NCBI RefSeq assembly: GCF_003850565.1
Contig: NZ_CP027706.1
Coordinates: forward strand, 4,960,001-5,024,000
DNA length: 64,000 nucleotides
Source: Pseudomonas sessilinigenes
GTDB taxonomy: Bacteria > Pseudomonadota > Gammaproteobacteria > Pseudomonadales > Pseudomonadaceae
Reading direction: 5' to 3'
The notes below the pieces were generated by a model. It ran no database searches, had not been told where the DNA came from, and saw only the letters and a program-made list of their open reading frames with translations. The number at the start of each line of letters is the position of its first letter. The stretch's first letter is position 1. This document shows, piece after piece, positions 47,769 to 56,337 of the stretch. The position numbers and the translations under genes were made by a program.

Positions 47769-49808
47769 TTAGAAGGTAGTGCGCAAGCCCACTTCCACAC
47801 TGCGCCCGGCCGCGGGTGCGATATCCCGCAGGATCGAACTGGCGTAGCGCACGGTCTGGTTGGTCAGGTTCTCGCCCTTGACGAAGGCCAGCCACTGGCT
47901 GCTGCCGATGTCGAAGCGGTACCCGGCGCTGGCTCCCAGGGTGGTGTAGCCATCGGTGCCGCTCTCGTTGTCCGGTACCCGGCCTTGGCTGGCGGCGTGT
48001 TGCACGTCCAGCCGGGCCTGCCAGCGGTCCAGTTCCCAAAGCAGGCCGCTGTTCAGGCGCAGGGGGGCGATGCGCGGCAGGTCCTGGCCATTGTCCAGGT
48101 TCTTGGCCCGGGTGTAGTCGCCGGACAGCTCCAGGGCGAACTTGCCGTAAGCGTTTTCCCCCAGGGTCCAGCGATCCTGGGCTTCGATCCCGGTGAAGCG
48201 TGCTCGTACTCCGCTGTAGGTATATTCCGGATGACCTGACAGATCTTCTTCGCCTTCATCGTTGAGGGTACGCCCCGTGCCCAATAGGCCGATGTAGTTG
48301 GAGAAGTGGCTGTAGAACACCCCGACGCTGCCTTTATGCACGCCGTTGTCGAAACGCAGGGCCAGGTCGCTGGAGACGGCCTTTTCCTTGGACAGCTTGG
48401 CGTTGCCCACTTCGTAGGTGCCGGTGGCGACGTGGGCGCCGTTGGCATACAGCTCGTAGAAGGTCGGCGCGCGCTCGGTGTAGCCCAGGGTGGCGGCCAG
48501 GGACCAGACCGGAGTCAGGGTGTAGACCGCGCCCGAGGACAGGCTGCCGGCGGTGAAGCTGCTGGATTTGTCGGCCTGGGCGAAGCGTTCGTTGCCCTTG
48601 CCATCCGGGTCCACGACGGTGTGTTCCAGGCGCCCGCCAAGGCTGAGTTTCAGGCGGTCCGTGGCTTGCAGTTCCTCGAGGATGAACAGCGCGCCGCTGT
48701 TGGTATCGGTTTTCGGGACGAAGGCTTCCTCGCCCAGGGCCGAGAATTCGTTGCGGTTGAACTGGGCCCCGACCACCCCTTCGAGCGGGCCGATGGGCAA
48801 GTGCCGAGCCTCGACCCGGGCTTCATAACCCTTGTTCTTGAAGGTGGTGCCGGTTTCACCGCCTTCGATCTCGCGGTGTTCGTAGTCGGTATAGCCGGCA
48901 TTGAACTTCAGCGAACTGAAGGGGCCCTGCAGGTTGCGCAGTTCCGAAGCGAAGGCGTAGTGGTCCTGCTTCATGCGGATGCGTACATCCTGCTCGGCGG
49001 GGGAACCGTAGTTGGAGTCGTAGTTGCTGTAGGACAGGCCGGCGTAGCCGTCGTCCCAGGTGTAGGACCCACCGATGGCACCACCGTCCTGGCGGCCGTC
49101 GCTGTTGCCCAGGCGGCCTTTCTTGCCGTTGCCGTCTTCGCTTTCCGGAGCATGGCGGCTACGGGCGTAACCCGGGATCTTCAGATCGTTGAACTGCCGT
49201 GAGTTGGCGTCCAGGTGCAGGGCGAAGGTGCCGTTGCCGGCTTCCAGCTTGCCGGCGCTGCTGCGGGTGGTGTCGGCACCGCCGTAGCGCAACTCGCCGG
49301 CACCGTGGATGCCCTCGATGGCTTCGGTGGGGATGCGGTTATCGAAGCTGTTGATCACCCCGCCGATGGCGTTGCCGCCATAGAGCAGGGCTGCCGGGCC
49401 ACGGACGATCTCGATGCGCTCGACGTTGACCGGGTCCAGAGGCACGGCGTGGTCATAGGACAGCGACGAGGCGTCCAGGGCACCGACGCCATTGCGCAGG
49501 ATGCGGATGCGATCGCCGTCCAGGCCGCGGATCACCGGGCGGCTGGCGCCGGGGCCGAAGTAGGACGAAGACACACCAGGTTGGTTGTTCAGGGTTTCGC
49601 CGAGGCTGCCCTTCTGCGCCAGGGTCAGCGAGTCGCCTTCGACCACCGTGGTGGGGGCGGCCAGTTCGGTGCTACCCAGGGGATTGGCGGTGATGACCTG
49701 CTGTGGCAGCTCCACGGCGTGGGCCTGGGTGGCGATCAGCAAGGCAGCGGACAGCGGCGACAGGCGCCACAGTAGCGAGCGAGAAGGGTGGTGGGCTGAA
49801 AGGGACAT
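47769..49808 (-). CDS. znuD: TonB-dependent receptor, probable zinc uptake (ZnuD type)
   Basis: 679 residues. Signal peptide ends ATQAHA; plug domain VITANPLGSTE and RPVIRGLDGDRIRIL; barrel ends in VGLRTTF. The His/Asp-rich stretch NSDGRQDGG and ARSRHAPESEDGN is typical of ZnuD. A candidate Zur box lies 91 nt upstream. In P. aeruginosa PA0781 is the homologue. ATG 49808 is chosen over a frame opening at 49910 because it leads directly to the signal peptide. Confidence 0.85.
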   Translation of the reverse strand: MSLSAHHPSRSLLWRLSPLSAALLIATQAHAVELPQQVITANPLGSTELAAPTTVVEGDSLTLAQKGSLGETLNNQPGVSSSYFGPGASRPVIRGLDGDRIRILRNGVGALDASSLSYDHAVPLDPVNVERIEIVRGPAALLYGGNAIGGVINSFDNRIPTEAIEGIHGAGELRYGGADTTRSSAGKLEAGNGTFALHLDANSRQFNDLKIPGYARSRHAPESEDGNGKKGRLGNSDGRQDGGAIGGSYTWDDGYAGLSYSNYDSNYGSPAEQDVRIRMKQDHYAFASELRNLQGPFSSLKFNAGYTDYEHREIEGGETGTTFKNKGYEARVEARHLPIGPLEGVVGAQFNRNEFSALGEEAFVPKTDTNSGALFILEELQATDRLKLSLGGRLEHTVVDPDGKGNERFAQADKSSSFTAGSLSSGAVYTLTPVWSLAATLGYTERAPTFYELYANGAHVATGTYEVGNAKLSKEKAVSSDLALRFDNGVHKGSVGVFYSHFSNYIGLLGTGRTLNDEGEEDLSGHPEYTYSGVRARFTGIEAQDRWTLGENAYGKFALELSGDYTRAKNLDNGQDLPRIAPLRLNSGLLWELDRWQARLDVQHAASQGRVPDNESGTDGYTTLGASAGYRFDIGSSQWLAFVKGENLTNQTVRYASSILRDIAPAAGRSVEVGLRTTF

Positions 49809-49899
49809 CGGTCGTTCCTTGGCAAGCTTTGCGCGGCGCGCATAGGGTCGAAAAACAGGCGGGGCACGGGGCGGCCCGGTGTGCGAGAGAGTTGTCTTG

Positions 49900-49917
49900 T
49901 GTTGATACAATATAACA
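49900..49917. promoter_or_regulatory. Candidate Zur box upstream of the TonB receptor
   Basis: TGTTGATACAATATAACA is nearly palindromic (TGTTATAnnTATAACA type with one change) and lies about 91 nt before the znuD start in an AT-rich stretch. Confidence 0.55.
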
Positions 49918-49993
49918 TCTCATTTATTTGTAAAAGCCGGGAACTTTTCATCGGCTTGCAAAAACCGGCCTGGGGCGGGGGGCAGAAGTCTCG

Positions 49994-50105
49994 CTGTAGC
50001 CGCTGCCGCAGGCTGCGACCGGGCGTGCAGAGGCCGCTGGAGCAAGGGAGGGCGGGTCGATCGCTAAGGGGGCGGACCTTGGCACCGCCTCGGCAGCGGC
50101 TACAG
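49994..50105. repeat. REPIN-type element with perfect 15-bp ends
   Basis: CTGTAGCCGCTGCCG (49994-50008) is the exact reverse complement of CGGCAGCGGCTACAG (50091-50105). A second, less perfect pair lies inside. It resembles the element at 40523. Confidence 0.8.
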
Positions 50106-50185
50106 TTAATTCAGCGCACTGGCGTGGGCGCGGGCCCTCGGCTAAGGTGCGCGGCTTCTTTTCTTTCTGCGCTCGAAGGCCTGGC

Positions 50186-50416
50186 ATGACCGTTACCCAC
50201 ACCGACCCGCTGCATGGCGTGACCCTGGAACAGATCCTCAAGGCCCTGGTTGAGCACTACGAATGGTCGGGGCTGGCGCAGCGCATCGATATCCGCTGCT
50301 TCAAGGCTGATCCGAGCATCAAGTCGAGCCTGACATTCCTGCGCAAGACGCCTTGGGCCCGGGAAAAGGTCGAACGGCTCTACGTGAAGTTGCAACGCAC
50401 CAAGCGCCCGCTCTGA
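50186..50416 (+). CDS. VF530-family DNA-binding protein (DUF2132)
   Basis: 76 residues. [20 protein letters not shown], then [21 protein letters not shown] and REKVERLY are the family hallmarks. Members of this family are named for the Vibrio protein VF530 and have been proposed to bind DNA. Start ATG 50186 gives the usual N-terminus. The next gene begins 8 nt after the stop. Confidence 0.85.
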   Translation: MTVTHTDPLHGVTLEQILKALVEHYEWSGLAQRIDIRCFKADPSIKSSLTFLRKTPWAREKVERLYVKLQRTKRPL

Positions 50417-50424
50417 GGTACGGC

Positions 50425-51096
50425 ATGAGGCCCGGATCGCAGCTGGAGTCGCCCGGCCGGCGTGGCCTGATCGCGGTGGCGGCATTCCTTGGCTGGTTTG
50501 GCCTGACGGTACAGCTGTACCTGATCCTGCTGCTGCGCTGGGACGCCGGAGCCAGCTTGTTGGGCGGCCTGGTGAACTTCTTCAGTTTCTTCACCGTGCT
50601 GAGCAATACCCTGGTGGCCAGTGTGCTGACCTGCGCCCTGAACCTGCGTGTTTCCCGCGGGCAGGCCTTCATGCTCCAACCCTGGGTCAGTGGTGCGGTA
50701 GCTGCCAGCATCGTATTGGTGGGCCTGGCCTACAACCTGTTGCTGCGGCACCTGTGGCATCCACTGGGGTGGCAATGGCTGGCGGACGAATTGCTGCACG
50801 ATGTGATGCCGCTGCTGTTCCTGGCCTATTGGTGGTGTTGCGTACCCAAGGGCCAGTTGCGCGTGCGCCATGTGGCTTGGTGGACTCTCTACCCGACCTT
50901 GTACTTCGCCTACCTGTTATGGCGTGGGCACTTGCTTGGGTTGTATCCCTATCCCTTCATTGCCGTGGATCGGCTGGGTTACCCCCGGGCGGTGCTCAAT
51001 GCCCTGGGACTGCTGGCGACGTTCGTCCTGGTATCGCTGGTGCTGCTGGGGTTGGACCGCTGGCTCGGTCGCCGGCATTGCGCGGGCCAGCAATGA
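50425..51096 (+). CDS. Pr6Pr-family membrane protein
   Basis: 223 residues with about six hydrophobic segments; FFTVLSNTLVA and DELLHDVMPLLFLAYWW fit the Pr6Pr family (six-TM FAR-17a/AIG1-like). Start ATG 50425 at the end of the VF530 gene suggests co-transcription. Function unknown. Confidence 0.8.
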   Translation: MRPGSQLESPGRRGLIAVAAFLGWFGLTVQLYLILLLRWDAGASLLGGLVNFFSFFTVLSNTLVASVLTCALNLRVSRGQAFMLQPWVSGAVAASIVLVGLAYNLLLRHLWHPLGWQWLADELLHDVMPLLFLAYWWCCVPKGQLRVRHVAWWTLYPTLYFAYLLWRGHLLGLYPYPFIAVDRLGYPRAVLNALGLLATFVLVSLVLLGLDRWLGRRHCAGQQ

Positions 51097-51149
51097 TTCG
51101 CCGATGCAGGTGGCAAGCACCTGCGTCGGCGCAAAGTCGCGGGTGAGGG

Positions 51150-51935
51150 TTACTCTTCTTCGCTGGTATCCAGGCGCCAGTAGCCGACGGCCTTGACGAA
51201 TTCATCGTCGAGCCGATGCTCATCGAGCAGAATCCGGCGCAGTTGCCGCGAGACTTTGCTCTCGGTGGCGATCCAGGCATAGAGCCGGCCTTCTGGCACT
51301 TGCAGCCCGCGTACGCAACCGAGCAGATCCTGCTGGCCGCTATCACGTTCGACCCAGATCACCTCCACTTCGGCGGCGCTGTGCAGCGCCTGGCGTTCGG
51401 CACGATCCTGGATTTCGATCACCGCCAGGACCCGGCGGCCGGCGGGCAGCTCCTCCAGGCGCCGGGCGATGGCCGGCAGGGCGGTTTCATCGCCGATCAG
51501 CAGGTAGCTGTCGAAGATGTCCGGGACCACCATCGAGCCTCGTGGCCCGGCGATGTGCAGCTCCTGGCCGGGCTGGACCTGTTCGGCCCAGGTCGACGCG
51601 GGGCCGTCGCCGTGCAAGACGAAGTCGATGTCCAACTCGCCCAGCTGCGGGTCGTAGCGGCGCGGGGTGTAGTCGCGCATGTCGGGCATCGGCCCGTTGT
51701 CCTTGCCCGGGCCCATGACCAGGGTTTGCAGGGCGGCTTGCTGCTCGGCGTTCTGCGGGAACAGCAACTTCACATGGTCGTCGCTGCCCAGGCTGAGGAA
51801 CCCGGCCAGTTCCGGGCCGCCCAGGGTGACCCGGCGCATGCGCGGGGTCACGTCGACCACGCGCAGGACCTGCAGGCGCCGGCGCTTGATCTCGTGCATG
51901 ACCCGGTGAATGGACAATTCGGAAGTGGCAGTCAT
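51150..51935 (-). CDS. NADPH-dependent ferric-chelate reductase (siderophore-interacting protein)
   Basis: 261 residues. FAD-binding RDYTPRRY motif, then an NAD(P)-type domain with GDETALPAIARRLEELP. Family members reduce ferric siderophores in the cytoplasm. It overlaps the PadR gene by four bases (ATGA). The pair corresponds to E. coli YqjH (NfeF) with regulator YqjI (NfeR), here in one operon. Confidence 0.9.
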   Translation of the reverse strand: MTATSELSIHRVMHEIKRRRLQVLRVVDVTPRMRRVTLGGPELAGFLSLGSDDHVKLLFPQNAEQQAALQTLVMGPGKDNGPMPDMRDYTPRRYDPQLGELDIDFVLHGDGPASTWAEQVQPGQELHIAGPRGSMVVPDIFDSYLLIGDETALPAIARRLEELPAGRRVLAVIEIQDRAERQALHSAAEVEVIWVERDSGQQDLLGCVRGLQVPEGRLYAWIATESKVSRQLRRILLDEHRLDDEFVKAVGYWRLDTSEEE

Positions 51936-52513
51936 TCGGCTTTCTCCTGGCTGGAAGGGGTTGCAGGACCATCGACAATGGCCTTGGCAGTGTTGTTCAG
52001 CAGATCGCGGACCCGCAGGATTTCCTCGGGGCTCCAGCGACCGTTATGCATTTGCAGGGCATGGCGCAGGTTGTGCACCGCCTCGTGGATTTCTGCCGGG
52101 CGATCATGCCCGCGCAGCGAGCGCTTGCTGACTTCGATGCGCATGCGCACGCCATCCAGGGCAACGGCCTGCTCCTTGAGGAACAGACGACCGGTGTCGG
52201 TGGCGCTGTAGCGTTTTTTCCCGCCTTCGGCATCGCCCTGGATCATTTCGCTTTCTTCCAGGAAGGTCAGGGTCGGGTAGATCACGCCCGGGCTCGGGCT
52301 GTAGACGCCATCGAACATGGTTTCGATCTGGCGGATCAGGTCGTAGCCATGGCAGGGCTCGTCGGCGATCAACGCCAACAGCAGCAGCTTCAGGTCGCCG
52401 GGGGCGAATACCCGTGGGCCACGGCCACCGCGCTCACGGCCGCCGCGGCGCTCGAAGCCTTCGGGGCCGTCGCCATGTCCGCGGTGATGATGGGGAGGGT
52501 GGTGCTCTCTCAT
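51932..52513 (-). CDS. PadR-family regulator with His-rich N-terminus (YqjI/NfeR-like)
   Basis: 193 residues. N-terminal HHPPHHHRGHGDG tail plus Arg/Gly-rich linker, then a PadR winged HTH (HGYDLIRQIE, YSPSPGVIYPTLTFLEE) and a helical dimer region. YqjI in E. coli has the same His-rich metal-binding tail and represses yqjH in response to nickel and iron. A perfect palindrome at 52545 lies upstream and may be its operator. ATG 52513 precedes the His tail. Confidence 0.88.
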   Translation of the reverse strand: MREHHPPHHHRGHGDGPEGFERRGGRERGGRGPRVFAPGDLKLLLLALIADEPCHGYDLIRQIETMFDGVYSPSPGVIYPTLTFLEESEMIQGDAEGGKKRYSATDTGRLFLKEQAVALDGVRMRIEVSKRSLRGHDRPAEIHEAVHNLRHALQMHNGRWSPEEILRVRDLLNNTAKAIVDGPATPSSQEKAE

Positions 52514-52544
52514 TTTCGTGCTCTCCGTTTTGGTTAAGACATAA

Positions 52545-52562
52545 CTTAAGATATATCTTAAG
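52545..52562. promoter_or_regulatory. Perfect 18-bp palindrome, likely operator of the PadR gene
   Basis: CTTAAGATATATCTTAAG is an exact inverted repeat, 31 nt before the PadR start in AT-rich DNA; it could overlap the -10 region of its promoter. Confidence 0.7.
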
Positions 52563-52677
52563 AATGACGCAAGGGGTTCCGCACGACCCGGGGCCACCGT
52601 TCGTCGCAGCTGCTGATTGGCAAAGAGAGCGAGAAATACCGCGCAGCCAGCCCCGGGGCTGGCCGCCGTGTGGGGCG

Positions 52678-55600
52678 TCAGCGTTGGGCCAGGCTGCCCT
52701 GGCACTGGGTGCCGCTACCCGGTTGCAGGTAGGGCATGAGGATCGGCGCCATGCCCTTGAGCACCTGCACCGGCAAGGCCGAGGTGAACTTGAAGGCTTG
52801 GGCGGAGGCACCGGGAACATAGGCGGTGAGAGTGCCGAAGTGGTGATCGCCGATGTAGAACACGAAGGTCGCGGTGCGGTTGATGGATTTGGAGCTCAGC
52901 ACCCGGCCTCCGGCGCCGATGGCCTCGATGCGGTTGTCGCCGGTGCCGGTCTTGCCGCCCATGGCCAGGGGCGTACCGTCGGCCAGCTTGAAGCTGCCGG
53001 ATACCCGCTTTGCGGTGCCGGCATCCACCACCTGGGACAGGGCTCCACGCAGCGCCGTGGCCACCTGCGAAGGCATCACCCGCTTGCCCTTGTCCGGGTC
53101 GTTGAGCAGGCGGGTTTCGTAGGGCGTGTTGGCGGCGAAGTGCAGGCTGTCGATGCGCAGGGTCGGCAGGCGCACACCGTCATTGAGGATGGTGCCCACC
53201 AGCTCGGCCAGGGCCGCTGGCCGGTCGCCGGAGCTGCCGATGGCGGTGGCCAGGGACGGCACCAGGTGGTCGAACGGGTACCCCACGGCTTGCCAGCGCT
53301 GGTGGATGTCGAGGAACGCCTCGATCTCCAGCATGGTGCGGATGCGGCTGTCCCGGGCGCTGCGATGACGGCTCTTGAACAACCAGCTGTAGACCTCCTG
53401 GCGTTCGAACTCGCTGGCCTTGACCACCTGGCTGAAGTTGGCGTCGGGATTGTGCATCAGGTAACCGAGCAGCCACAGGTCCAACGGGTGGACCTTGGCG
53501 ATGTAGCCCTGGTCCGGCAGGTCGTAGGCGCCCGGTCCGTAGCTGGCGTAGAGTTTGTCCAGGCGCTCGTCGGTGAGTTTCTCGCTGACCTTGGCGGTCT
53601 TCATGTGGGCCCGCACGAAGCGGTTGAAGCTGTCCTGGCTGGCGTCCGGCAGCAGGTAGCGATGCACGGCGGCCAGGCGGATCGCGGTGGGATGCATACC
53701 GTCGAGGAAGGTTTCCAGGCGCGACTGGGTGTCCTTGTTGCGATATTTCTTCCAGAAGCGCAGGAGGAACGAGGTGCCTTCGCGGTCGGCGAAGCGCGCC
53801 AGGTATTCCTGGCGCCGCGGGTTGTCATCGTCCTTGAGCAACTCGGCGCTGGCGCTGTCGCCGCCATAGGTGCTGTAGCGCACCAGATCGCGCATCAGGC
53901 GGATGAACGGCAGGTTGATGGATTCGCGCAAGGCATCGCGCAAGCTCGGGCTGCGGCCGTTGTCCTTGTTGCGAAAGTTGTGGAAGTGGTGCACGCCACC
54001 ACCGGTAAAGAAGGCCTCGCCGGGGCTGGCGGAGTAGGTGCGGTCCAGGGCGGCGTCGAGCATCTTCGGCAGGCTCTGGTCGCTGTTCTGCGCCAGGTAA
54101 TCCAGGGCCCAGCGGCTCAGGCGGTCCTGGTCGTTCACCGCGACCTTCTTCAATTGCGCCGGGCTCTGTCCGGCGTACTTGTCGTGCAGTTCGGCGATGA
54201 TCTGCAGGTAGGTGGTCAGCACCCGCAGCTTGGCGGTGGAGCCCAGCTCCAGCTTGCTGCCTTCGTTGATGTCGAAGGGCTGGTCGGTGCTGTCGGTCTG
54301 CACCCGCACTCGGGAGCCGTCGGGGGTGAGTTCGAACAGGGTGAAGCTGTAGCGCACTTGCGTGGTGCTGGTGGGGGTGAGCAGGCGCTCGCCAAGCAGG
54401 CCCACCTGCGCGGCGAAGGCCGGGTCGGCCAGATGCTTGAGGTATTCGGTGGCCTGGCGCTGCAGGTCGCTCTGCAAGGTGCTGGTGGCCGAGAGGTCGA
54501 GGCGGTCCAGGTCGTACAGCGGCCGGTTGAGCAGGGCCGCCAGGCGGCTGCGGGCCACGCTGATGCCCTTGTTGGTCTCGATCGGCTGGATCGTCGGCTG
54601 TTGCTGCCAATCCCGATAGGTCACCTTGCTGGCCAGGGCGGCGCTGCTCAGCGCCGGGTCGATGACATTGTTCTGCGCCAGCAGGCGGATGTGGCTGTCG
54701 GTCAAGTCCGCCAACTCTGTGCGGCCCTTGGCCAGGTAATGGGAGGGGCGGCGCTGGGCAATCATCAGCGACAGCACCTCGCGCAGGGCCAGGCCTCGCT
54801 GGGCCAGGCTGTGGGCATCCGTTGCCGTACCGGCCAGGGCCTGGTTGACCTGGTTGAAGTCGGCGCCGTACCAGACCCGCAGCCCTTCGGCCATGCCATG
54901 GACCTCGCCATGACCGGGAACGGCTGACAGCGGGACGCTGTTGAGGTAATCGCGCACGATGCGTTTACGGGCTTCCAGGGTCTGCGGGCCGTCCTGATAG
55001 GCGCGCACACTGGCCGAAACCATCTGCCGGATCTTTTCGCCGCCGGATGCCGTCAGGCCGTCGGGAGAGTGACGGTATTTTTCCAACTGCGTGGCCAGGG
55101 TACTGCCCCCGGCACTCTGGCCCGGCAGGTGCAGCAGCCGGGCCACCTGGGACCAGGCGGCCTTGGCGAAGCGTGGCCAGTCCACCGCCGGGTTGGCTTG
55201 GGCCAGTCCCGGGTCCAGCAGGTCACGGTTCTCGATGAACAGCAGGCTGTGCACCACCAGCGGCGGGATGCTGGCGAAATTCGCATACAGCTGTTGCGGA
55301 TATTTGAACTGGTACAACGGTGCGGCCCGGCAGTCGGTGATGGACAACCCGGCCTGGATTTTTTCGGCATAGGGCACAAAAAAACCGCTTTTGCTGTAGT
55401 CCATCAAGGCTGGGGAGAACCGGGTCTGGGCTTCGATCAGGTAGCCGCGCTTGAGCAGGCGCGGCAGGAACTCGCCCAGGGCGCTATAGCCCAAGCGACG
55501 GTCGAAGGGGCCGCTGCCGGGATAGAACACCGCGTCGCTGGGGCCTGGCTGCAAGGAGTAGCTCAGGTCATTGGCCAGCCTGCTGAACTCCCGGGCCTGA

Positions 55601-55800
55601 AGCTTTGAGGTGCGCATTTCCCGGGAGGCGGCCACTCCCAGGGCAATCAGGGTGATCAGCAACAACAGCCAGAACAGGCGCCAGAGATAGCGGCGGGGTC
55701 TGGGGCGTTTGGGCAAAGGCGCTTCGGCGTCGCTGTGGCTTGGCACTGCGGTGTTACGCGAATCGGTGTGCCACAAAGCGCCCATAGTCGATTGATCCAT
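52678..55800 (-). CDS. Bifunctional penicillin-binding protein with divergent transglycosylase domain
   Basis: 1040 residues with an N-terminal Arg/Pro-rich cytoplasmic tail, one membrane segment (RLFWLLLLITLIALGVA), a GT51-like domain and a transpeptidase domain. The transpeptidase motifs are GSTAK (SxxK), SIN (SxN) and GKTGTG. The GT51 motifs differ from consensus: ENRDLLDPG for EDxxFxxHxG, GGSTLATQLEK for GGSTITQQ, and in the RKxxEA motif the second Glu appears to be Gln (IRQM). A longer middle region than PBP1a/b is present. It may function in wall synthesis or be GT-inactive. Start 55800 or 55785. Confidence 0.82.
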   Translation of the reverse strand: MDQSTMGALWHTDSRNTAVPSHSDAEAPLPKRPRPRRYLWRLFWLLLLITLIALGVAASREMRTSKLQAREFSRLANDLSYSLQPGPSDAVFYPGSGPFDRRLGYSALGEFLPRLLKRGYLIEAQTRFSPALMDYSKSGFFVPYAEKIQAGLSITDCRAAPLYQFKYPQQLYANFASIPPLVVHSLLFIENRDLLDPGLAQANPAVDWPRFAKAAWSQVARLLHLPGQSAGGSTLATQLEKYRHSPDGLTASGGEKIRQMVSASVRAYQDGPQTLEARKRIVRDYLNSVPLSAVPGHGEVHGMAEGLRVWYGADFNQVNQALAGTATDAHSLAQRGLALREVLSLMIAQRRPSHYLAKGRTELADLTDSHIRLLAQNNVIDPALSSAALASKVTYRDWQQQPTIQPIETNKGISVARSRLAALLNRPLYDLDRLDLSATSTLQSDLQRQATEYLKHLADPAFAAQVGLLGERLLTPTSTTQVRYSFTLFELTPDGSRVRVQTDSTDQPFDINEGSKLELGSTAKLRVLTTYLQIIAELHDKYAGQSPAQLKKVAVNDQDRLSRWALDYLAQNSDQSLPKMLDAALDRTYSASPGEAFFTGGGVHHFHNFRNKDNGRSPSLRDALRESINLPFIRLMRDLVRYSTYGGDSASAELLKDDDNPRRQEYLARFADREGTSFLLRFWKKYRNKDTQSRLETFLDGMHPTAIRLAAVHRYLLPDASQDSFNRFVRAHMKTAKVSEKLTDERLDKLYASYGPGAYDLPDQGYIAKVHPLDLWLLGYLMHNPDANFSQVVKASEFERQEVYSWLFKSRHRSARDSRIRTMLEIEAFLDIHQRWQAVGYPFDHLVPSLATAIGSSGDRPAALAELVGTILNDGVRLPTLRIDSLHFAANTPYETRLLNDPDKGKRVMPSQVATALRGALSQVVDAGTAKRVSGSFKLADGTPLAMGGKTGTGDNRIEAIGAGGRVLSSKSINRTATFVFYIGDHHFGTLTAYVPGASAQAFKFTSALPVQVLKGMAPILMPYLQPGSGTQCQGSLAQR

Positions 55801-56337
55801 CCACGCAGATTGATCGGACTTGTCTGAAGCTTAGTCGGTGGTGGCCAACGGTGAGGAAATTGTCGAAACAGGTGTTTAGCCAGCGCCGCGGCGAGAGCCT
55901 GCTGTTGGTGCGATCAAGCGTTGATCGTCAGGCTATTCGCGGCGTGGTGGCAGGTAAGGAGAGTGTGCGGTGAAAAAACCGGAAAGTGCAGGAATAGAGC
56001 CTTTACCAAGGTAAATACGCCCTAGGTAGGGGCATGACGACACCCCGGGGCTGTGCAATACTCGCGACCCTTTCCGAGTGAGGTCTGCAGGCAAAAAGCA
56101 GGGAATGCTTCTCCGTGAAACCGGATATTGCCGAGATTTCTCTCTGAATTTAGCTATTTATAGAGTGAAAAGCCCTGTCATGAGCTTTTTATACTGCGCA
56201 CCCCGCTGATCTGGCAGGTCTTGTCCTACAGACGCGCCGTCCCACAAGGGCGGTCCGGTCAAGCAGGCTAGGGTTACCCGCCTTTGCCTGGAAGACTCGG
56301 TGGTTCATATCCAATAACAAAATGAGGTTGTATCTCT
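55801..56337. other. Intergenic region upstream of the amino-acid permease
   Basis: 537 bases without a supported gene. The stretch 56130-56200 is AT-rich and has TTTTTATACT near 56187, a candidate -10, with no clear -35. Small hairpins such as CTCG/CGAG near 56063 exist, but no RNA family was recognised. A long 5' leader for the permease is possible. Confidence 0.45.

Noticed and set aside
52414..54927. 837-codon plus-strand frame opposite the penicillin-binding protein
   Set aside because: Antisense shadow of a gene with clear PBP motifs; sequence is Gly/Ala/Val-rich without domains.
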